From NCBI GenBank assembly GCA_030840525.1, contig JAVEEI010000129.1:1-38695 (forward strand): 38,695 bases of DNA, in the 5' to 3' direction. Origin of the DNA: Frankiaceae bacterium (GTDB lineage Bacteria; Actinomycetota; Actinomycetes; JAFAQI01). Of this stretch, positions 17,168 to 25,615 are shown one piece after another (the first letter of the stretch is position 1; each line of letters opens with the position of its first letter). The position numbers and the translations under genes were made by a program. The notes beneath the pieces are model-generated. The model did not search any database, was not told where the DNA came from, and saw nothing but the letters and a program-made list of their open reading frames with translations.

Positions 17168-18403
17168 ATGGCTGACTTCGGTATCGACGTCGACCCGGGC
17201 GAGGTGGGCCTCGACCCGCAGCGGCTCGGCCGCATCGACGCGCACTTCCAGCGGTACGTCGACGACGGCCGGCTGCCCGGCTTCCAGGTGATGGTCAGCC
17301 GGCACGGCCGGGTCGCGCACTTCTCGTCGTACGGGCTCGCCGACGTCGAGGCGGGCCGCGCGGTCGAGGCCGACACGATCTTCCGCATCTACTCGATGTC
17401 GAAGCCGGTCACGTCGGTCGCCGCGATGATGCTCTACGAGCAGGGCGCGTTCGAGCTCACCGACCCGATCAGCCGCTGGCTGCCGGAGTTCGCGTCGCCG
17501 CGGGTCTACACCGGCGGCTCGGCCACCAAACCCACCACCGTGCCGGCGACCGAGCCGATCCGCATCTGGCACCTGCTGACCCACACCGCCGGCCTGACGT
17601 ACGGCTTCCACCACACGCACGTCACCGACGAGATCTACCGCAACGCCGGCTTCGAGTTCGGCAACCCGAAGAGGTACGACCTCGCCCAGTGCGTCGCGGC
17701 GTGGGCGGAGCTGCCGCTCGCGTTCCAGCCCGGCAGCGAGTGGCTCTACTCGGTCGCGACCGACGTGCTCGGCCGGCTGGTCGAAGTGGTCTCCGGCCAG
17801 TCGCTCGACGAGTTCTTCCGCCGCAACATCTTCGAGCCGCTCGGCATGACCGACACCGGTTTCACCGTCGACGCCGACCGCCAGCACCGGCTCGCCGCGC
17901 TGTACGCGACCGGTCCGGGGCTGCCGCCGCTGCTCCGCTACGACAAGCTCGGCGACGTCATCAGCAAGCAACCGCAATGGTTTTCCGGTGGTGGCGGGCT
18001 GGCCAGCACGACCCGCGACTACACCCGGTTCGCCTGGATGCTGCTGCGCGGCGGTTTCTACGACGGCGCGCGGCTGCTGTCGCCGCGCACCATCCGCTAC
18101 ATGACCCGCAACCACCTGCCCGGCAACCAGGATCTCCAGACGTTCGGCCGGCCGATCAACGCCGAGACGCGGACCGACGGCGTCGGCTTCGGCCTCGGCT
18201 TCGCGGTCGTGCTCGACGCCGCGGCCAACAAGGTCATCGCCAGCGAAGGCGAGTTCAACTGGGGCGGGCTCGCGAGCACCGGCTTCTGGGTCGACCCGCG
18301 CGAGGACCTCGCGGTCGTGTTCGTGACCCAGTTGATGCCGTCGAGCACCTACACGTTGCGCCCGCAGCTACGCCAGCTCGTCTATCAGTCGCTGATCGAC
18401 TGA
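17168..18403 (+). CDS. Serine hydrolase of the beta-lactamase / class C PBP fold
   Basis: 411 residues. The nucleophile motif SxxK is S76-M-S-K79 (RIYSMSKPVTS), the catalytic Tyr is in WLYSVATDVLGR (YSV in place of YxN), and HLLTHTAGLTYG and GGGGLASTTRDYTRF match the family. There is no signal peptide, so it is likely a cytoplasmic family VIII-type esterase or peptidase rather than a true beta-lactamase or penicillin-binding protein. Substrate unknown. It is divergent from the Asp-box protein gene (55 bp between starts) and its last 19 bp overlap the 3' end of hemB on the opposite strand. Confidence 0.88.
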   Translation: MADFGIDVDPGEVGLDPQRLGRIDAHFQRYVDDGRLPGFQVMVSRHGRVAHFSSYGLADVEAGRAVEADTIFRIYSMSKPVTSVAAMMLYEQGAFELTDPISRWLPEFASPRVYTGGSATKPTTVPATEPIRIWHLLTHTAGLTYGFHHTHVTDEIYRNAGFEFGNPKRYDLAQCVAAWAELPLAFQPGSEWLYSVATDVLGRLVEVVSGQSLDEFFRRNIFEPLGMTDTGFTVDADRQHRLAALYATGPGLPPLLRYDKLGDVISKQPQWFSGGGGLASTTRDYTRFAWMLLRGGFYDGARLLSPRTIRYMTRNHLPGNQDLQTFGRPINAETRTDGVGFGLGFAVVLDAAANKVIASEGEFNWGGLASTGFWVDPREDLAVVFVTQLMPSSTYTLRPQLRQLVYQSLID

Positions 18404-19371
18404 GCGATCTCCGCCGCCCAGTAGGTGAGCACCACGTCGGCCCCAGCGCGCCGGATCGACAGCAGCAGCTCACGGATCGCGCGGTCGCGGTCGATCCAGC
18501 CGTTGGCGGCCGCCGCCTCGACCATCGCGTACTCGCCCGACACGTTGTACGCCGCCACCGGTACGTCGACGCTGTCGCGGACGCGGCGGACGACGTCGAG
18601 GTAGCCGACGGCCGGCTTGACCATCACCATGTCGGCGCCCTCGGCCACGTCGAGCAACGCCTCCCGCACCGCCTCGTCGGCCGACCGGGCGGGGTCCTGC
18701 TGGTAGGAGGCGCGGTCGCCGAACTGCGGCGCGCACTCGGCGGCGTCGCGGAACGGCCCGTAGAAGGCGGACGCAAACTTCGCCGAGTAGGCCAGGATCG
18801 CCACGTCGCCGAAGCCGGCGCCGTCCAACGCCGTTCGGATCGCGCCGACCTGGCCGTCCATCATCCCGCTCGGCGCGACGACATGCGCGCCCGCCGCGGC
18901 CTGCGCGAGCGCGATGGACGCGTAGCGCTCGAGCGTCGCGTCGTTGTCGACCTCGCCGCCGTCGGTGAGCAGCCCGCAGTGGCCGTGGTCGGTGTACTCG
19001 TCGAGGCAAAGATCCGCCATCAGCACCGTGCGGTCGCCGACCTCCGCGGCAAGGTCGCGCAGCACGACCTGCACGATCCCGTCCGGGTCGTCGGCGGCGG
19101 ACCCACGCGCGTCCTTCACCGCCGGGATGCCGAACACGATCACTCCGCCGACGCCGGCCTCAACCGCCTCGACAACCGCCTTGCGGACGGACTCGCGAGT
19201 GTGCTGCACGACCCCGGGCATCGACGCGATCGGCTGCGGCTCGCCGATGCCCCCCTTGACGAACACCGGCAGCACGAGGCCGGCCGGCGACAGCGACACC
19301 TGCGCCGCGAGCCGGCGCAGTGCCGGCGTACGGCGCAACCGCCGCGGCCGCGCCGCCGGAAAACCGGTCAC
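18385..19371 (-). CDS. hemB: Delta-aminolevulinic acid dehydratase (porphobilinogen synthase)
   Basis: 328 residues. The enzyme joins two 5-aminolevulinates into porphobilinogen. The two Schiff-base lysines are K198 (AYSAKFASAFYGPFRDA) and K252 (VKPAVGYLDVV). The metal-binding stretch reads ADLCLDEYTDHGHCG: C122 and C132 are kept but the middle zinc ligand of classical enzymes is Asp124, a mixed form I recall from actinobacteria. GTG at 19371 overlaps the hemD stop as GTGA. It is the last gene of the rex-hemA-hemC-hemD-hemB operon and its end overlaps the convergent hydrolase gene by 19 bp, so no separate terminator fits between them. Confidence 0.95.
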   Translation of the reverse strand: MTGFPAARPRRLRRTPALRRLAAQVSLSPAGLVLPVFVKGGIGEPQPIASMPGVVQHTRESVRKAVVEAVEAGVGGVIVFGIPAVKDARGSAADDPDGIVQVVLRDLAAEVGDRTVLMADLCLDEYTDHGHCGLLTDGGEVDNDATLERYASIALAQAAAGAHVVAPSGMMDGQVGAIRTALDGAGFGDVAILAYSAKFASAFYGPFRDAAECAPQFGDRASYQQDPARSADEAVREALLDVAEGADMVMVKPAVGYLDVVRRVRDSVDVPVAAYNVSGEYAMVEAAAANGWIDRDRAIRELLLSIRRAGADVVLTYWAAEIAQSISD

Positions 19372-20951
19372 CGCGACTTCTTCAGCCGGCTCGCCGCCTT
19401 CGTCCGGTTGGCCTTGCCCGGCGGCAGCGCGTCGTCGTTGGCCCGGCGCTCCCGGCCGAACTCCGCGAGCGCCTCCGCCAGCAACGCCGCCGAGGGCTTG
19501 CTCGCGGTCACGTCGACGCGCAGGCCGAGCTCGGCCGCGGTCTTCGCGGTCTGCGGGCCGATCACCGCGATGATCGACGACGCGTGCGGTTTCCCAGCAA
19601 TACCAACGAGATTGCGCACCGTGGACGACGACGTGAACAGCACCGCGTCGAACCCGCCGGTCTTGATCGCCTCGCGGATGTCGGCGGCCGGCGGCGCGGC
19701 CCGCACCGTCCGGTACGCCGTCACGTCGTCGACCTGCCAGCCGCGCTGCGACAGCCCGGCCGCGAGCACCTCGGTCGCGATGTCGGCCCGCGGCAGGAAC
19801 ACCCGGTCGAGTGCGTCGTACGTCTCGTCGTAATGCGGCCACTCGGCGAGCAGGCCGTCGCTGGAGTGGTCGCCGGTCGGGACGAGCTCGGGCCGGATGC
19901 CCCACGCCTCGACCGCAGCGGCGGTCTGGTCGCCGACACACGCGACCTTGACGCCGGCGAGCGCGCGCGCGTCGAGCGAGAGCTCCTCGATCTTCTCCCG
20001 CACGGCCTTGACCGCGTTGGTCGACGTGAACGCGATCCACGCGTACCGGCCGCTGACCAGGCCGCGGATCGCGCGGTCCATCGCTTGCGGCGTGCGCGGC
20101 GGCTCGACCGCGATCGTCGGCACCTCGACCGGGATCGCGCCGTACGCGGTCAGTTGCTCGGACAGCGCACCGGCCTGGTCTTTCGTCCGCGGCACCAGCA
20201 CCTTCCAGCCGAACAGCGGCTTGGTCTCCCACCACGACAGCTTGTCGCGCAGCTTGACCACGTCGCCCACGACGACGAGCGCGTCCGGGCCGACGGCCGC
20301 GGCCTCGCGGTCGACCGCGTCGAGCGTCGACACGACGGTGAACTGCTCCGTCGTCGTACCGTCCGCGGTCACGGCGACCGGCGTCTCCGGCTTGCGACCG
20401 TGCTCGACCAGCGCGGTCGCGGCCTTGCCGATCCGGCGGCCGGAGTTGAGCAGCACGACGGTGCTGCCCGGCGCGGTCAGCGCGGCCCAGTCGGGCTCGG
20501 GCGCGTCGGGGCCGAAGTCGACGATGTGCACCGCGTGCGTCTTCTTGTCGGTGACGGGGACGCCGGCGTAACCGGGCACCGACAGCGCCGCGCTCACGCC
20601 GGGCACCAGCTCGAACGGCACCTTCGCCTTCGCGCACACGTCGGCCTCGGTGGCAAACCCGCAGAACACCGTGGGGTCGCCGCTGAAGACGCGGGCGACC
20701 CGGCGGCCCTCCTTCGCCGCCGCGACCATCGCCTTCGCCCGGTCGGCGGGCTCGCTCTTGGCCGCGTCGACGACCTCGGCGTCGCTGCGGTAGAGACCGC
20801 GCAGCCGCGCGTGCAGGTCGGCGTGGGCGACGACGATGTCGGCGTCGGCGAGGGTCTCCGCCGCCTTCACCGTCAGCAGTCCCGGGTCGCCGGGGCCGCC
20901 GCCGATGAACGTGACGATCGCGAACTTTTTCTTGGTGCGTGCGGTGCTCAC
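19368..20951 (-). CDS. hemD: Fusion of uroporphyrinogen methyltransferase-like and uroporphyrinogen-III synthase domains
   Basis: 527 residues. The N-terminal half (about 10-245) is a SUMT/CobA-like domain: the SAM motif VTFIGGGPGDPGLLT is clear, and SGDPTVFCG stands where methyltransferases usually have a GGDP(F/Y)VFGRG-type motif. The C-terminal half (about 258-495) is a uroporphyrinogen-III synthase with two similar lobes (WKVLVPRTKDQAGALSEQL; AVLFTSSSTVRNL). The synthase closes and inverts ring D of hydroxymethylbilane. This fused form is common in actinobacteria. The basic tail (KANRTKAASRLKKSR) is unusual but unassigned. GTG at 20951 overlaps the hemC stop, and its own stop overlaps hemB, both as GTGA. 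Whether the methyltransferase half is active is uncertain. Confidence 0.93.
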   Translation of the reverse strand: MSTARTKKKFAIVTFIGGGPGDPGLLTVKAAETLADADIVVAHADLHARLRGLYRSDAEVVDAAKSEPADRAKAMVAAAKEGRRVARVFSGDPTVFCGFATEADVCAKAKVPFELVPGVSAALSVPGYAGVPVTDKKTHAVHIVDFGPDAPEPDWAALTAPGSTVVLLNSGRRIGKAATALVEHGRKPETPVAVTADGTTTEQFTVVSTLDAVDREAAAVGPDALVVVGDVVKLRDKLSWWETKPLFGWKVLVPRTKDQAGALSEQLTAYGAIPVEVPTIAVEPPRTPQAMDRAIRGLVSGRYAWIAFTSTNAVKAVREKIEELSLDARALAGVKVACVGDQTAAAVEAWGIRPELVPTGDHSSDGLLAEWPHYDETYDALDRVFLPRADIATEVLAAGLSQRGWQVDDVTAYRTVRAAPPAADIREAIKTGGFDAVLFTSSSTVRNLVGIAGKPHASSIIAVIGPQTAKTAAELGLRVDVTASKPSAALLAEALAEFGRERRANDDALPPGKANRTKAASRLKKSR

Positions 20952-21868
20952 GGGCTGGTCTCCCCGATCAGGCCGGCCGCGCCTGCGTCGAGCAGGTCCG
21001 CGGCCAGTCGTTGGCCGAGCCGCTCGCCATCTGCGAGCGGTCCGGTGGTGGACAGTCGTACGGCGCGCGAGCCGTCAACGGCGACGACGATTGCGCGCAA
21101 GTAAAGTTCGTCGTTCCCGGACTCGTCGAGTCCTATGTCCGCGAGCGCGCCGACCGGCGCCGAACAGCCGGCTTCGAGCGCGGCGAGCAGAGAGCGCTCG
21201 GCCGCGACGGCGCCGCGGCTGGCGGGGTCGTCGAGCAGCTTGCCCAGCGCGGTCACGAGCTCGGTGTCGCCGGTCCGGCACTCGACCGCGAGCGCGCCCT
21301 GACCCGGCGCCGGCAGCAACTGGCCGGGGTCGAGCAGCTCGGTCGCGTCGTCGAGCCGGCCCAGCCGCGCGAGCCCGGCCGCGGCGACGACGACCGCGTC
21401 GTACTCGCCGTCCGCGACCTTGCGCAGCCGGGTGTCGACGTTCCCCCGAATCGGTACGACCTCGAAGCCGAAGCCGAGCGCGCGCAGCTGCGCCGCCCGG
21501 CGCGGCGAGCCGGTGCCGATCCGCGCGCCGTCCGGTAGCTGGTCGAGCCGCTGGCCGTCGCGCGCGACGAGCGCGTCGCGCGGGTCGGCACGCAGCGGTA
21601 CGGCGGCGACGACGAGGTCGTCGGCCGGCGTCGTCGGCAGGTCTTTGAGCGAGTGGACGGCGATGTCGACCTCGCCGCGACGTAGTTGCTCGCGCAGCTC
21701 GGTGACGAAGACGCCGGTGCCGCCCATCTGCTGGAGCGACTCGGTGCTGCGGTCGCCTTCGGTGACGACCTCGACCAGCTCGATGTCGTGGCCGTTGTCG
21801 CGCAACGCCTTCGCGACCAGTTCGCTCTGCGCGAGTGCGAGCGCGGACCGCCGGGTGCCCAGCTTCAC
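20948..21868 (-). CDS. hemC: Porphobilinogen deaminase (hydroxymethylbilane synthase)
   Basis: 306 residues. The enzyme polymerises four porphobilinogens to hydroxymethylbilane on a dipyrromethane cofactor. The cofactor cysteine is C235 in LEAGCSAPVGA. Other signatures are the N-terminal LGTRRSALALAQSE, VHSLKDLPT (catalytic Asp region), IGTGSPRRAAQL and RGNVDTRLRK. GTG start at 21868 overlaps the hemA stop as GTGA. The C-terminus overlaps hemD in the same way, so expression follows the operon. Confidence 0.96.
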   Translation of the reverse strand: MKLGTRRSALALAQSELVAKALRDNGHDIELVEVVTEGDRSTESLQQMGGTGVFVTELREQLRRGEVDIAVHSLKDLPTTPADDLVVAAVPLRADPRDALVARDGQRLDQLPDGARIGTGSPRRAAQLRALGFGFEVVPIRGNVDTRLRKVADGEYDAVVVAAAGLARLGRLDDATELLDPGQLLPAPGQGALAVECRTGDTELVTALGKLLDDPASRGAVAAERSLLAALEAGCSAPVGALADIGLDESGNDELYLRAIVVAVDGSRAVRLSTTGPLADGERLGQRLAADLLDAGAAGLIGETSP

Positions 21869-23178
21869 GCGTCGTCACCCGCCTCTACGACGACCGCCGC
21901 GCGGGTGACGACCTCGGTCGCCGCCGGGTCGAGTGCGAACAGCTCGCGCAGCGCGTCGGCGTACGAGTCGCCGCCAGGCTCGCCGGCGAGTTCCTTCACC
22001 CGGACGGTTGGCGTGTGCAGCAGCTTGTCGACGACCCTGCTGACGGTGACCTCGACCTCGTGGGACGTGCGCTCGTCGAGGTCGGCGCGCGAGCGCAGCC
22101 GGGCGAGCTCGGCGTCGACGACCTCTTGCGCGCGGGCACGCAGCGCGACGACGGTCGGTGCGACCCGCTCCGAACGCTGCCGGGCCAGGAACGCGCCGAC
22201 CTCGTCGGTGACGATCCGCCGGACGTGCTCGACGTCGCGCGCGACGTCCGCGCCGTCGAGAACGGACCGCAGCGACTCGAGGTCGACGACCGTGACGCCG
22301 GGGAGGTCGCGGACCTCGGGATCGACGTCGCGCGGCAGCGCCAAATCGAGGACTGCCAACGGTTTTTCCGGCCGCCGGGCGAGCGCGGCAGTGACCGCAT
22401 CCGCGCCGACGACGACGCCGACCGCGCCGGTGCACGACACCAGCAGGTCGGCGCCGGCGATGCGCTCGACCAGTGCGTCGATCGGCGCGACGTCGGCGTC
22501 GAGGGTGGCGGCGAGCCGGTGTGCGCGCTCCGGCGTGCGGTTGACGATCGTGAGCCGGCCGACGCCGAGGCGGCGCAGCTGCGTACCGGCGAGCGAGCTC
22601 ATCGAGCCCGCGCCGACGAGCACGGCGTCGACCTGCGACCAGTCGGTCACCGATACGCCGGCGAGGTCGAGACCGACCGACACCAGCGAGCGGCCGGCGT
22701 CGTCGATCCCCGTCTCGGCGTGCGCCCGCTTGCCGGCCCGCAGCGCGGCGTCGGCGAGCGGCCCGAGCGTGCGGCCCACGCCTTCTTCCTCGCGCGCCGC
22801 TTGGAGCGCGGTGCGTAGCTGGCCGAGGATCTGCTGCTCGCCGACGACCATCGAGTCGAGCCCGCTCGCGACCGAGAACAAGTGCTGCACCGCGCGGTCT
22901 TCGTAGTGCACGTAGAAGTGGTCGGCGAGCTCGTCGAGCGGGACGCCGGTGCGTAGCGCGATCCGCTCGGTGACGTCCTGCACGCCGCCGTGGAACTTCG
23001 TGACGTCGGCGTACACCTCGATCCGGTTGCAGGTCGAGAGGACCATCGCCTCGTCGACGTGCTCGGCCGCGAGCAGGTCGGCGAGCAGCTTGACGACGCC
23101 GTCGTCGGACTGCACCGTCCGTTCGAGCAGCGAGACGGACGCCGACCGGTGCGACAGGCCGACCGCGAGAACGCTCAC
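21865..23178 (-). CDS. hemA: Glutamyl-tRNA reductase
   Basis: 437 residues. It reduces glutamyl-tRNA to glutamate-1-semialdehyde with NADPH, the first committed and usually rate-limiting step of C5 haem synthesis. The catalytic cysteine is C50 in LSTCNRIEVYA; the NADPH domain has VGAGSMSSLAGTQL near the middle; the C-terminal helical dimerisation domain follows. The GTG at 23178 overlaps the rex stop as GTGA, so HemA synthesis is coupled to synthesis of the repressor. The C-terminal extension is acidic and short. Confidence 0.96.
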   Translation of the reverse strand: MSVLAVGLSHRSASVSLLERTVQSDDGVVKLLADLLAAEHVDEAMVLSTCNRIEVYADVTKFHGGVQDVTERIALRTGVPLDELADHFYVHYEDRAVQHLFSVASGLDSMVVGEQQILGQLRTALQAAREEEGVGRTLGPLADAALRAGKRAHAETGIDDAGRSLVSVGLDLAGVSVTDWSQVDAVLVGAGSMSSLAGTQLRRLGVGRLTIVNRTPERAHRLAATLDADVAPIDALVERIAGADLLVSCTGAVGVVVGADAVTAALARRPEKPLAVLDLALPRDVDPEVRDLPGVTVVDLESLRSVLDGADVARDVEHVRRIVTDEVGAFLARQRSERVAPTVVALRARAQEVVDAELARLRSRADLDERTSHEVEVTVSRVVDKLLHTPTVRVKELAGEPGGDSYADALRELFALDPAATEVVTRAAVVVEAGDDA

Positions 23179-23888
23179 CCGGCACCCACCTCACTGGCGT
23201 GCGAGGACTTGCGCTGCTCGTGGAACGCGAGGATCTGCAACTCGATCGAGAGGTCGACCTTGCGTACGTCGACCGAGTCGGGCACCGCGAGGACGATCGG
23301 CGCGAAGTTGAGCACGCTGGTGACGCCGCAGGAGACGAGCCGGTCGCACACGTCCTGCGCCGACGCCGCCGGCGTCGCGATGACACCGATCGAGACCTCG
23401 TGCTCCTTGACCACGGTCTCGAGCTCGTCGAGGTGGCGGACCTCGAGACCGTTGATCTGCTCGCCGACGCGACGCGGGTCGGCGTCGACCAGAGCGACGA
23501 TCTGGAAACCGCGGCTGGCGAAGCCGGCGTAGTTGGCCAGCGCGTGGCCGAGGTTGCCGACGCCGATGATCGCGACGCTGTAGTGCTGGGTCAGCCCGAG
23601 CGTTCGCGAGATCTGGTAGACGAGGTACTCGACGTCGTAACCGACGCCGCGGGTGCCGTACGAGCCGAGGTGGGAGAGGTCCTTGCGCAGCTTGGCCGAG
23701 CCGACGCCGGCCGCGACCGCGAGCGCGTCGGACGAGACCGTCGTGACGCCGGACTCGGCGAGGCTGCCGAGGACGCGCAGGTAGACCGGCAGCCGCGCGA
23801 CGGTCGCTTCCGGGATGCCGGTGCGGCGCCGGGAAAGCGGAGAGTGCGGACTCTGCGAGTCCGGCCCCTGCGAGTCCGGCAATGACAC
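23175..23888 (-). CDS. rex: Redox-sensing transcriptional repressor Rex
   Basis: 237 residues. The N-terminal winged helix (about 22-90) has IPEATVARLPVYLRVL and the recognition region SAKLRKDLSHLGSYGTRGVGY; the Rossmann domain has GVGNLG at 109-114 and binds NADH/NAD+. Rex leaves DNA when NADH rises. The start is GTG 23888, supported by a strong AAGGAG 9 nt upstream; the first 20 residues are a Ser/Pro/Gln-rich tail coded partly by a 13-bp direct repeat. It is the first gene of rex-hemACDB and has a Rex box 39 bp upstream of the start, so autorepression is expected, as shown for the Streptomyces coelicolor rex-hemACD operon. Confidence 0.95.
   Translation of the reverse strand: MSLPDSQGPDSQSPHSPLSRRRTGIPEATVARLPVYLRVLGSLAESGVTTVSSDALAVAAGVGSAKLRKDLSHLGSYGTRGVGYDVEYLVYQISRTLGLTQHYSVAIIGVGNLGHALANYAGFASRGFQIVALVDADPRRVGEQINGLEVRHLDELETVVKEHEVSIGVIATPAASAQDVCDRLVSCGVTSVLNFAPIVLAVPDSVDVRKVDLSIELQILAFHEQRKSSHASEVGAG
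23853..23880. repeat. 13-bp direct repeat in the start of rex
   Basis: CTGCGAGTCCGGC occurs at 23853-23865 and 23868-23880, encoding the repeated residues PDSQ at the Rex N-terminus. The first copy also overlaps a small inverted repeat, GGACTC(TGC)GAGTCC at 23848-23862. It appears to be a local duplication in a non-conserved tail. Confidence 0.7.
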
Positions 23889-23926
23889 GCGGCGTTCTCC
23901 TTACCTCGGCAACCGAGTCTAGGACT

Positions 23927-23944
23927 TTGTGAACAGATGCACAA
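23927..23944. promoter_or_regulatory. Rex operator upstream of rex
   Basis: TTGTGAACAGATGCACAA matches the Rex consensus TTGTGAANNNNTTCACAA at 13 of 14 fixed positions (G for T at 23939). Seen slightly wider, CTTTGTG and CACAAAG form perfect 7-bp arms. It is 39 bp upstream of the rex GTG and 57 bp from the divergent DUF349 gene start, so it could affect both. Confidence 0.82.
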
Positions 23945-24000
23945 AGCGCTCGTGAACTCGTGATCGGCGGCGGCAACGGTCACCTCTTAGGATGCGAGCC

Positions 24001-25215
24001 ATGAGCGAGTCCGGCCCGGCGGCCGAGCACCCGTGGGGTCGCGTCGCGGACGACGGCACGGTCTACCTGCGGACCGCCGACGGCGAGCGCGCCATCGGCT
24101 CGTGGCAGGCCGGCACCGCCGCCGAGGGCCTCGCCTACTACACCCGCAAGTACGACGACCTCGCCGCGGAGGTCGCCGTACTCGAAGGCCGGGTCGCGCT
24201 GCCCACCGCGGACGCGAAGGCGATCCGCGCGGCGGTGACCCGGCTGACCGAGACGCTGCCCACGGCGTCCGCGCTCGGTGCCCTCGACGAGCTCAGCCGC
24301 CGGCTCGACGCGGTGACGGCGAAGCTCGGCGAGCGGCAGGCCGAGCAGACCGCGGCTCGCGCCGCCGCCGCCGCGGCGGCCGCCGACCGCAAGCGCGCGC
24401 TCGTCGCGGAGGCCGAGCAGCTCGCGAGCAGCGAGTCGTGGCGCCCGACCGGTGACCGCTACCGCGCGATCGTCGAGGAGTGGAAGACCATCCGCGGCGT
24501 CGACCGGCGGACCGACACGGAGCTGTGGGAGCGGCTGTCCGCGGCGCGGCGCGAGTTCGACCGGCGCCGCCGTACCCACTTCGCCGAGATGGACCGCGCT
24601 CGCACCATGGCGGCCGAGCGCAAGCAGCAGCTCATCGCGGAGGCGAAGAAGCTCGCCGACTCGACCGACTGGGCGCCGACCGCGCGCCGGTTCAAGGAGC
24701 TCATGACCGAGTGGAAGGCGGTCGGCCGCGCCGCGCGCGACGTTGACGACGCGCTGTGGGCGGAGTTCAAGGCCGCCCAGGACGCGTTCTTCACCGCGCG
24801 GTCGGAGTCGCTGTCGGTGCGCGACGCCGAGCTGCGGACCAACGCCGAGGCGAAAGAAGCACTGCTCGCCGAAGCGGAGCGGATCGACCCCGCCGCCGAC
24901 CTCGACGCGGCGCGCAAGCGGCTGCGTTCGATCCACGACCGCTGGGAGAAGATCGGCAAGGTCCCGCGCGAGAGCATGGGCGTCCTCGAAGACCGGCTCG
25001 CCGCCGTCGAGCAGCGGGTGCGCGACGCCGCGGGCGGCGCCCGGCACGTGATCGAGACCGAGTCGCCGCTCGTCGTACGACTGCGCGAGTCGGTCGCCAA
25101 GCTGGAGTCCCGGCTGCAGCGGGCCCAGGCCGCCGGCGACAAGCGGCTCGAGGACGAGACCGCGGCGGCGCTCACGACCCAACGCGAATGGTTGGCGCAA
25201 GCTGAACGAGGCTGA
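24001..25215 (+). CDS. DUF349 repeat coiled-coil protein
   Basis: 404 residues from ATG 24001 (an in-frame ATG at 23992 would add three residues). Highly charged and helical, with a poly-Ala hinge (near 120-130) and at least three DUF349 units of about 70 residues, each with W-x-P-T-x-x-x-(Y/F) and a later (E/R)WK or RWEKIGK: SWRPTGDRYRAIVEEWKTI, DWAPTARRFKELMTEWKAV and SIHDRWEKIGKVPR. DUF349 proteins are widespread in actinobacteria and of unknown function; no enzyme motif is visible and no membrane segment is present, so it is probably cytoplasmic. It is divergent from rex and shares the 112-bp region holding the Rex box. Confidence 0.88.
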   Translation: MSESGPAAEHPWGRVADDGTVYLRTADGERAIGSWQAGTAAEGLAYYTRKYDDLAAEVAVLEGRVALPTADAKAIRAAVTRLTETLPTASALGALDELSRRLDAVTAKLGERQAEQTAARAAAAAAAADRKRALVAEAEQLASSESWRPTGDRYRAIVEEWKTIRGVDRRTDTELWERLSAARREFDRRRRTHFAEMDRARTMAAERKQQLIAEAKKLADSTDWAPTARRFKELMTEWKAVGRAARDVDDALWAEFKAAQDAFFTARSESLSVRDAELRTNAEAKEALLAEAERIDPAADLDAARKRLRSIHDRWEKIGKVPRESMGVLEDRLAAVEQRVRDAAGGARHVIETESPLVVRLRESVAKLESRLQRAQAAGDKRLEDETAAALTTQREWLAQAERG

Positions 25216-25234
25216 CGCCCGGCGCCGCCGTACC

Positions 25235-25615
25235 GTGCGGTTCCAGCGGTACGTGCTGAACCCGCCGATGAAGGCGCTGACGTGCCTCGGGCTCTCGCCG
25301 CGGCACGTCCTCGTCGAGACGACCGGTCGGGTGTCGGGCAAGCGGCGGCGGACGGTCGTCGGCGCGCACCGGGCCGGCGACACGTTGTGGGTCGTGGCCG
25401 AGCAGGGCCGGCACGCCGGCTACGTGCGGAACCTCGCGGCGACGCCGGCGGTCCGGGTTCGGCTGCGCGGCCGCTGGCGGGACGCGAGCGCGGCGATCCT
25501 CGACGACGACGACCCGGTCGCGCGGCTGGAGACGTTCGGCGACGAGAAACATGCCGCGCTGGTACGGAAGTTCGGCACCTCGCTGCTGACCATCCGGATC
25601 GACGTGCAGCGCTAG
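25235..25615 (+). CDS. Nitroreductase/deazaflavin (F420)-type family protein
   Basis: 126 residues resembling the Ddn-like DUF385 family of split beta-barrel proteins, many of which bind F420. Recognisable phrases are ETTGRVSGKRRRTVVGA, DTLWVVAEQGRHAGYVRNLAATPAVRVRLRGRW, which correspond to the family's G-R-x-S-G-x-x-R and W-x-x-N-L-x-A-x-P motifs. Activity and cofactor cannot be fixed from sequence. GTG 25235 is the first available start; no good ribosome site is seen, 19 bp after the DUF349 stop, so it is probably read with that gene. Its TAG stop shares bases with the stop of the convergent glutaredoxin gene. Confidence 0.75.
   Translation: MRFQRYVLNPPMKALTCLGLSPRHVLVETTGRVSGKRRRTVVGAHRAGDTLWVVAEQGRHAGYVRNLAATPAVRVRLRGRWRDASAAILDDDDPVARLETFGDEKHAALVRKFGTSLLTIRIDVQR

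Noticed and set aside
17168-18403. Annotation as an antibiotic-resistance beta-lactamase
   Set aside because: No signal peptide and YSV instead of YxN; the fold fits a cytoplasmic esterase or peptidase better.
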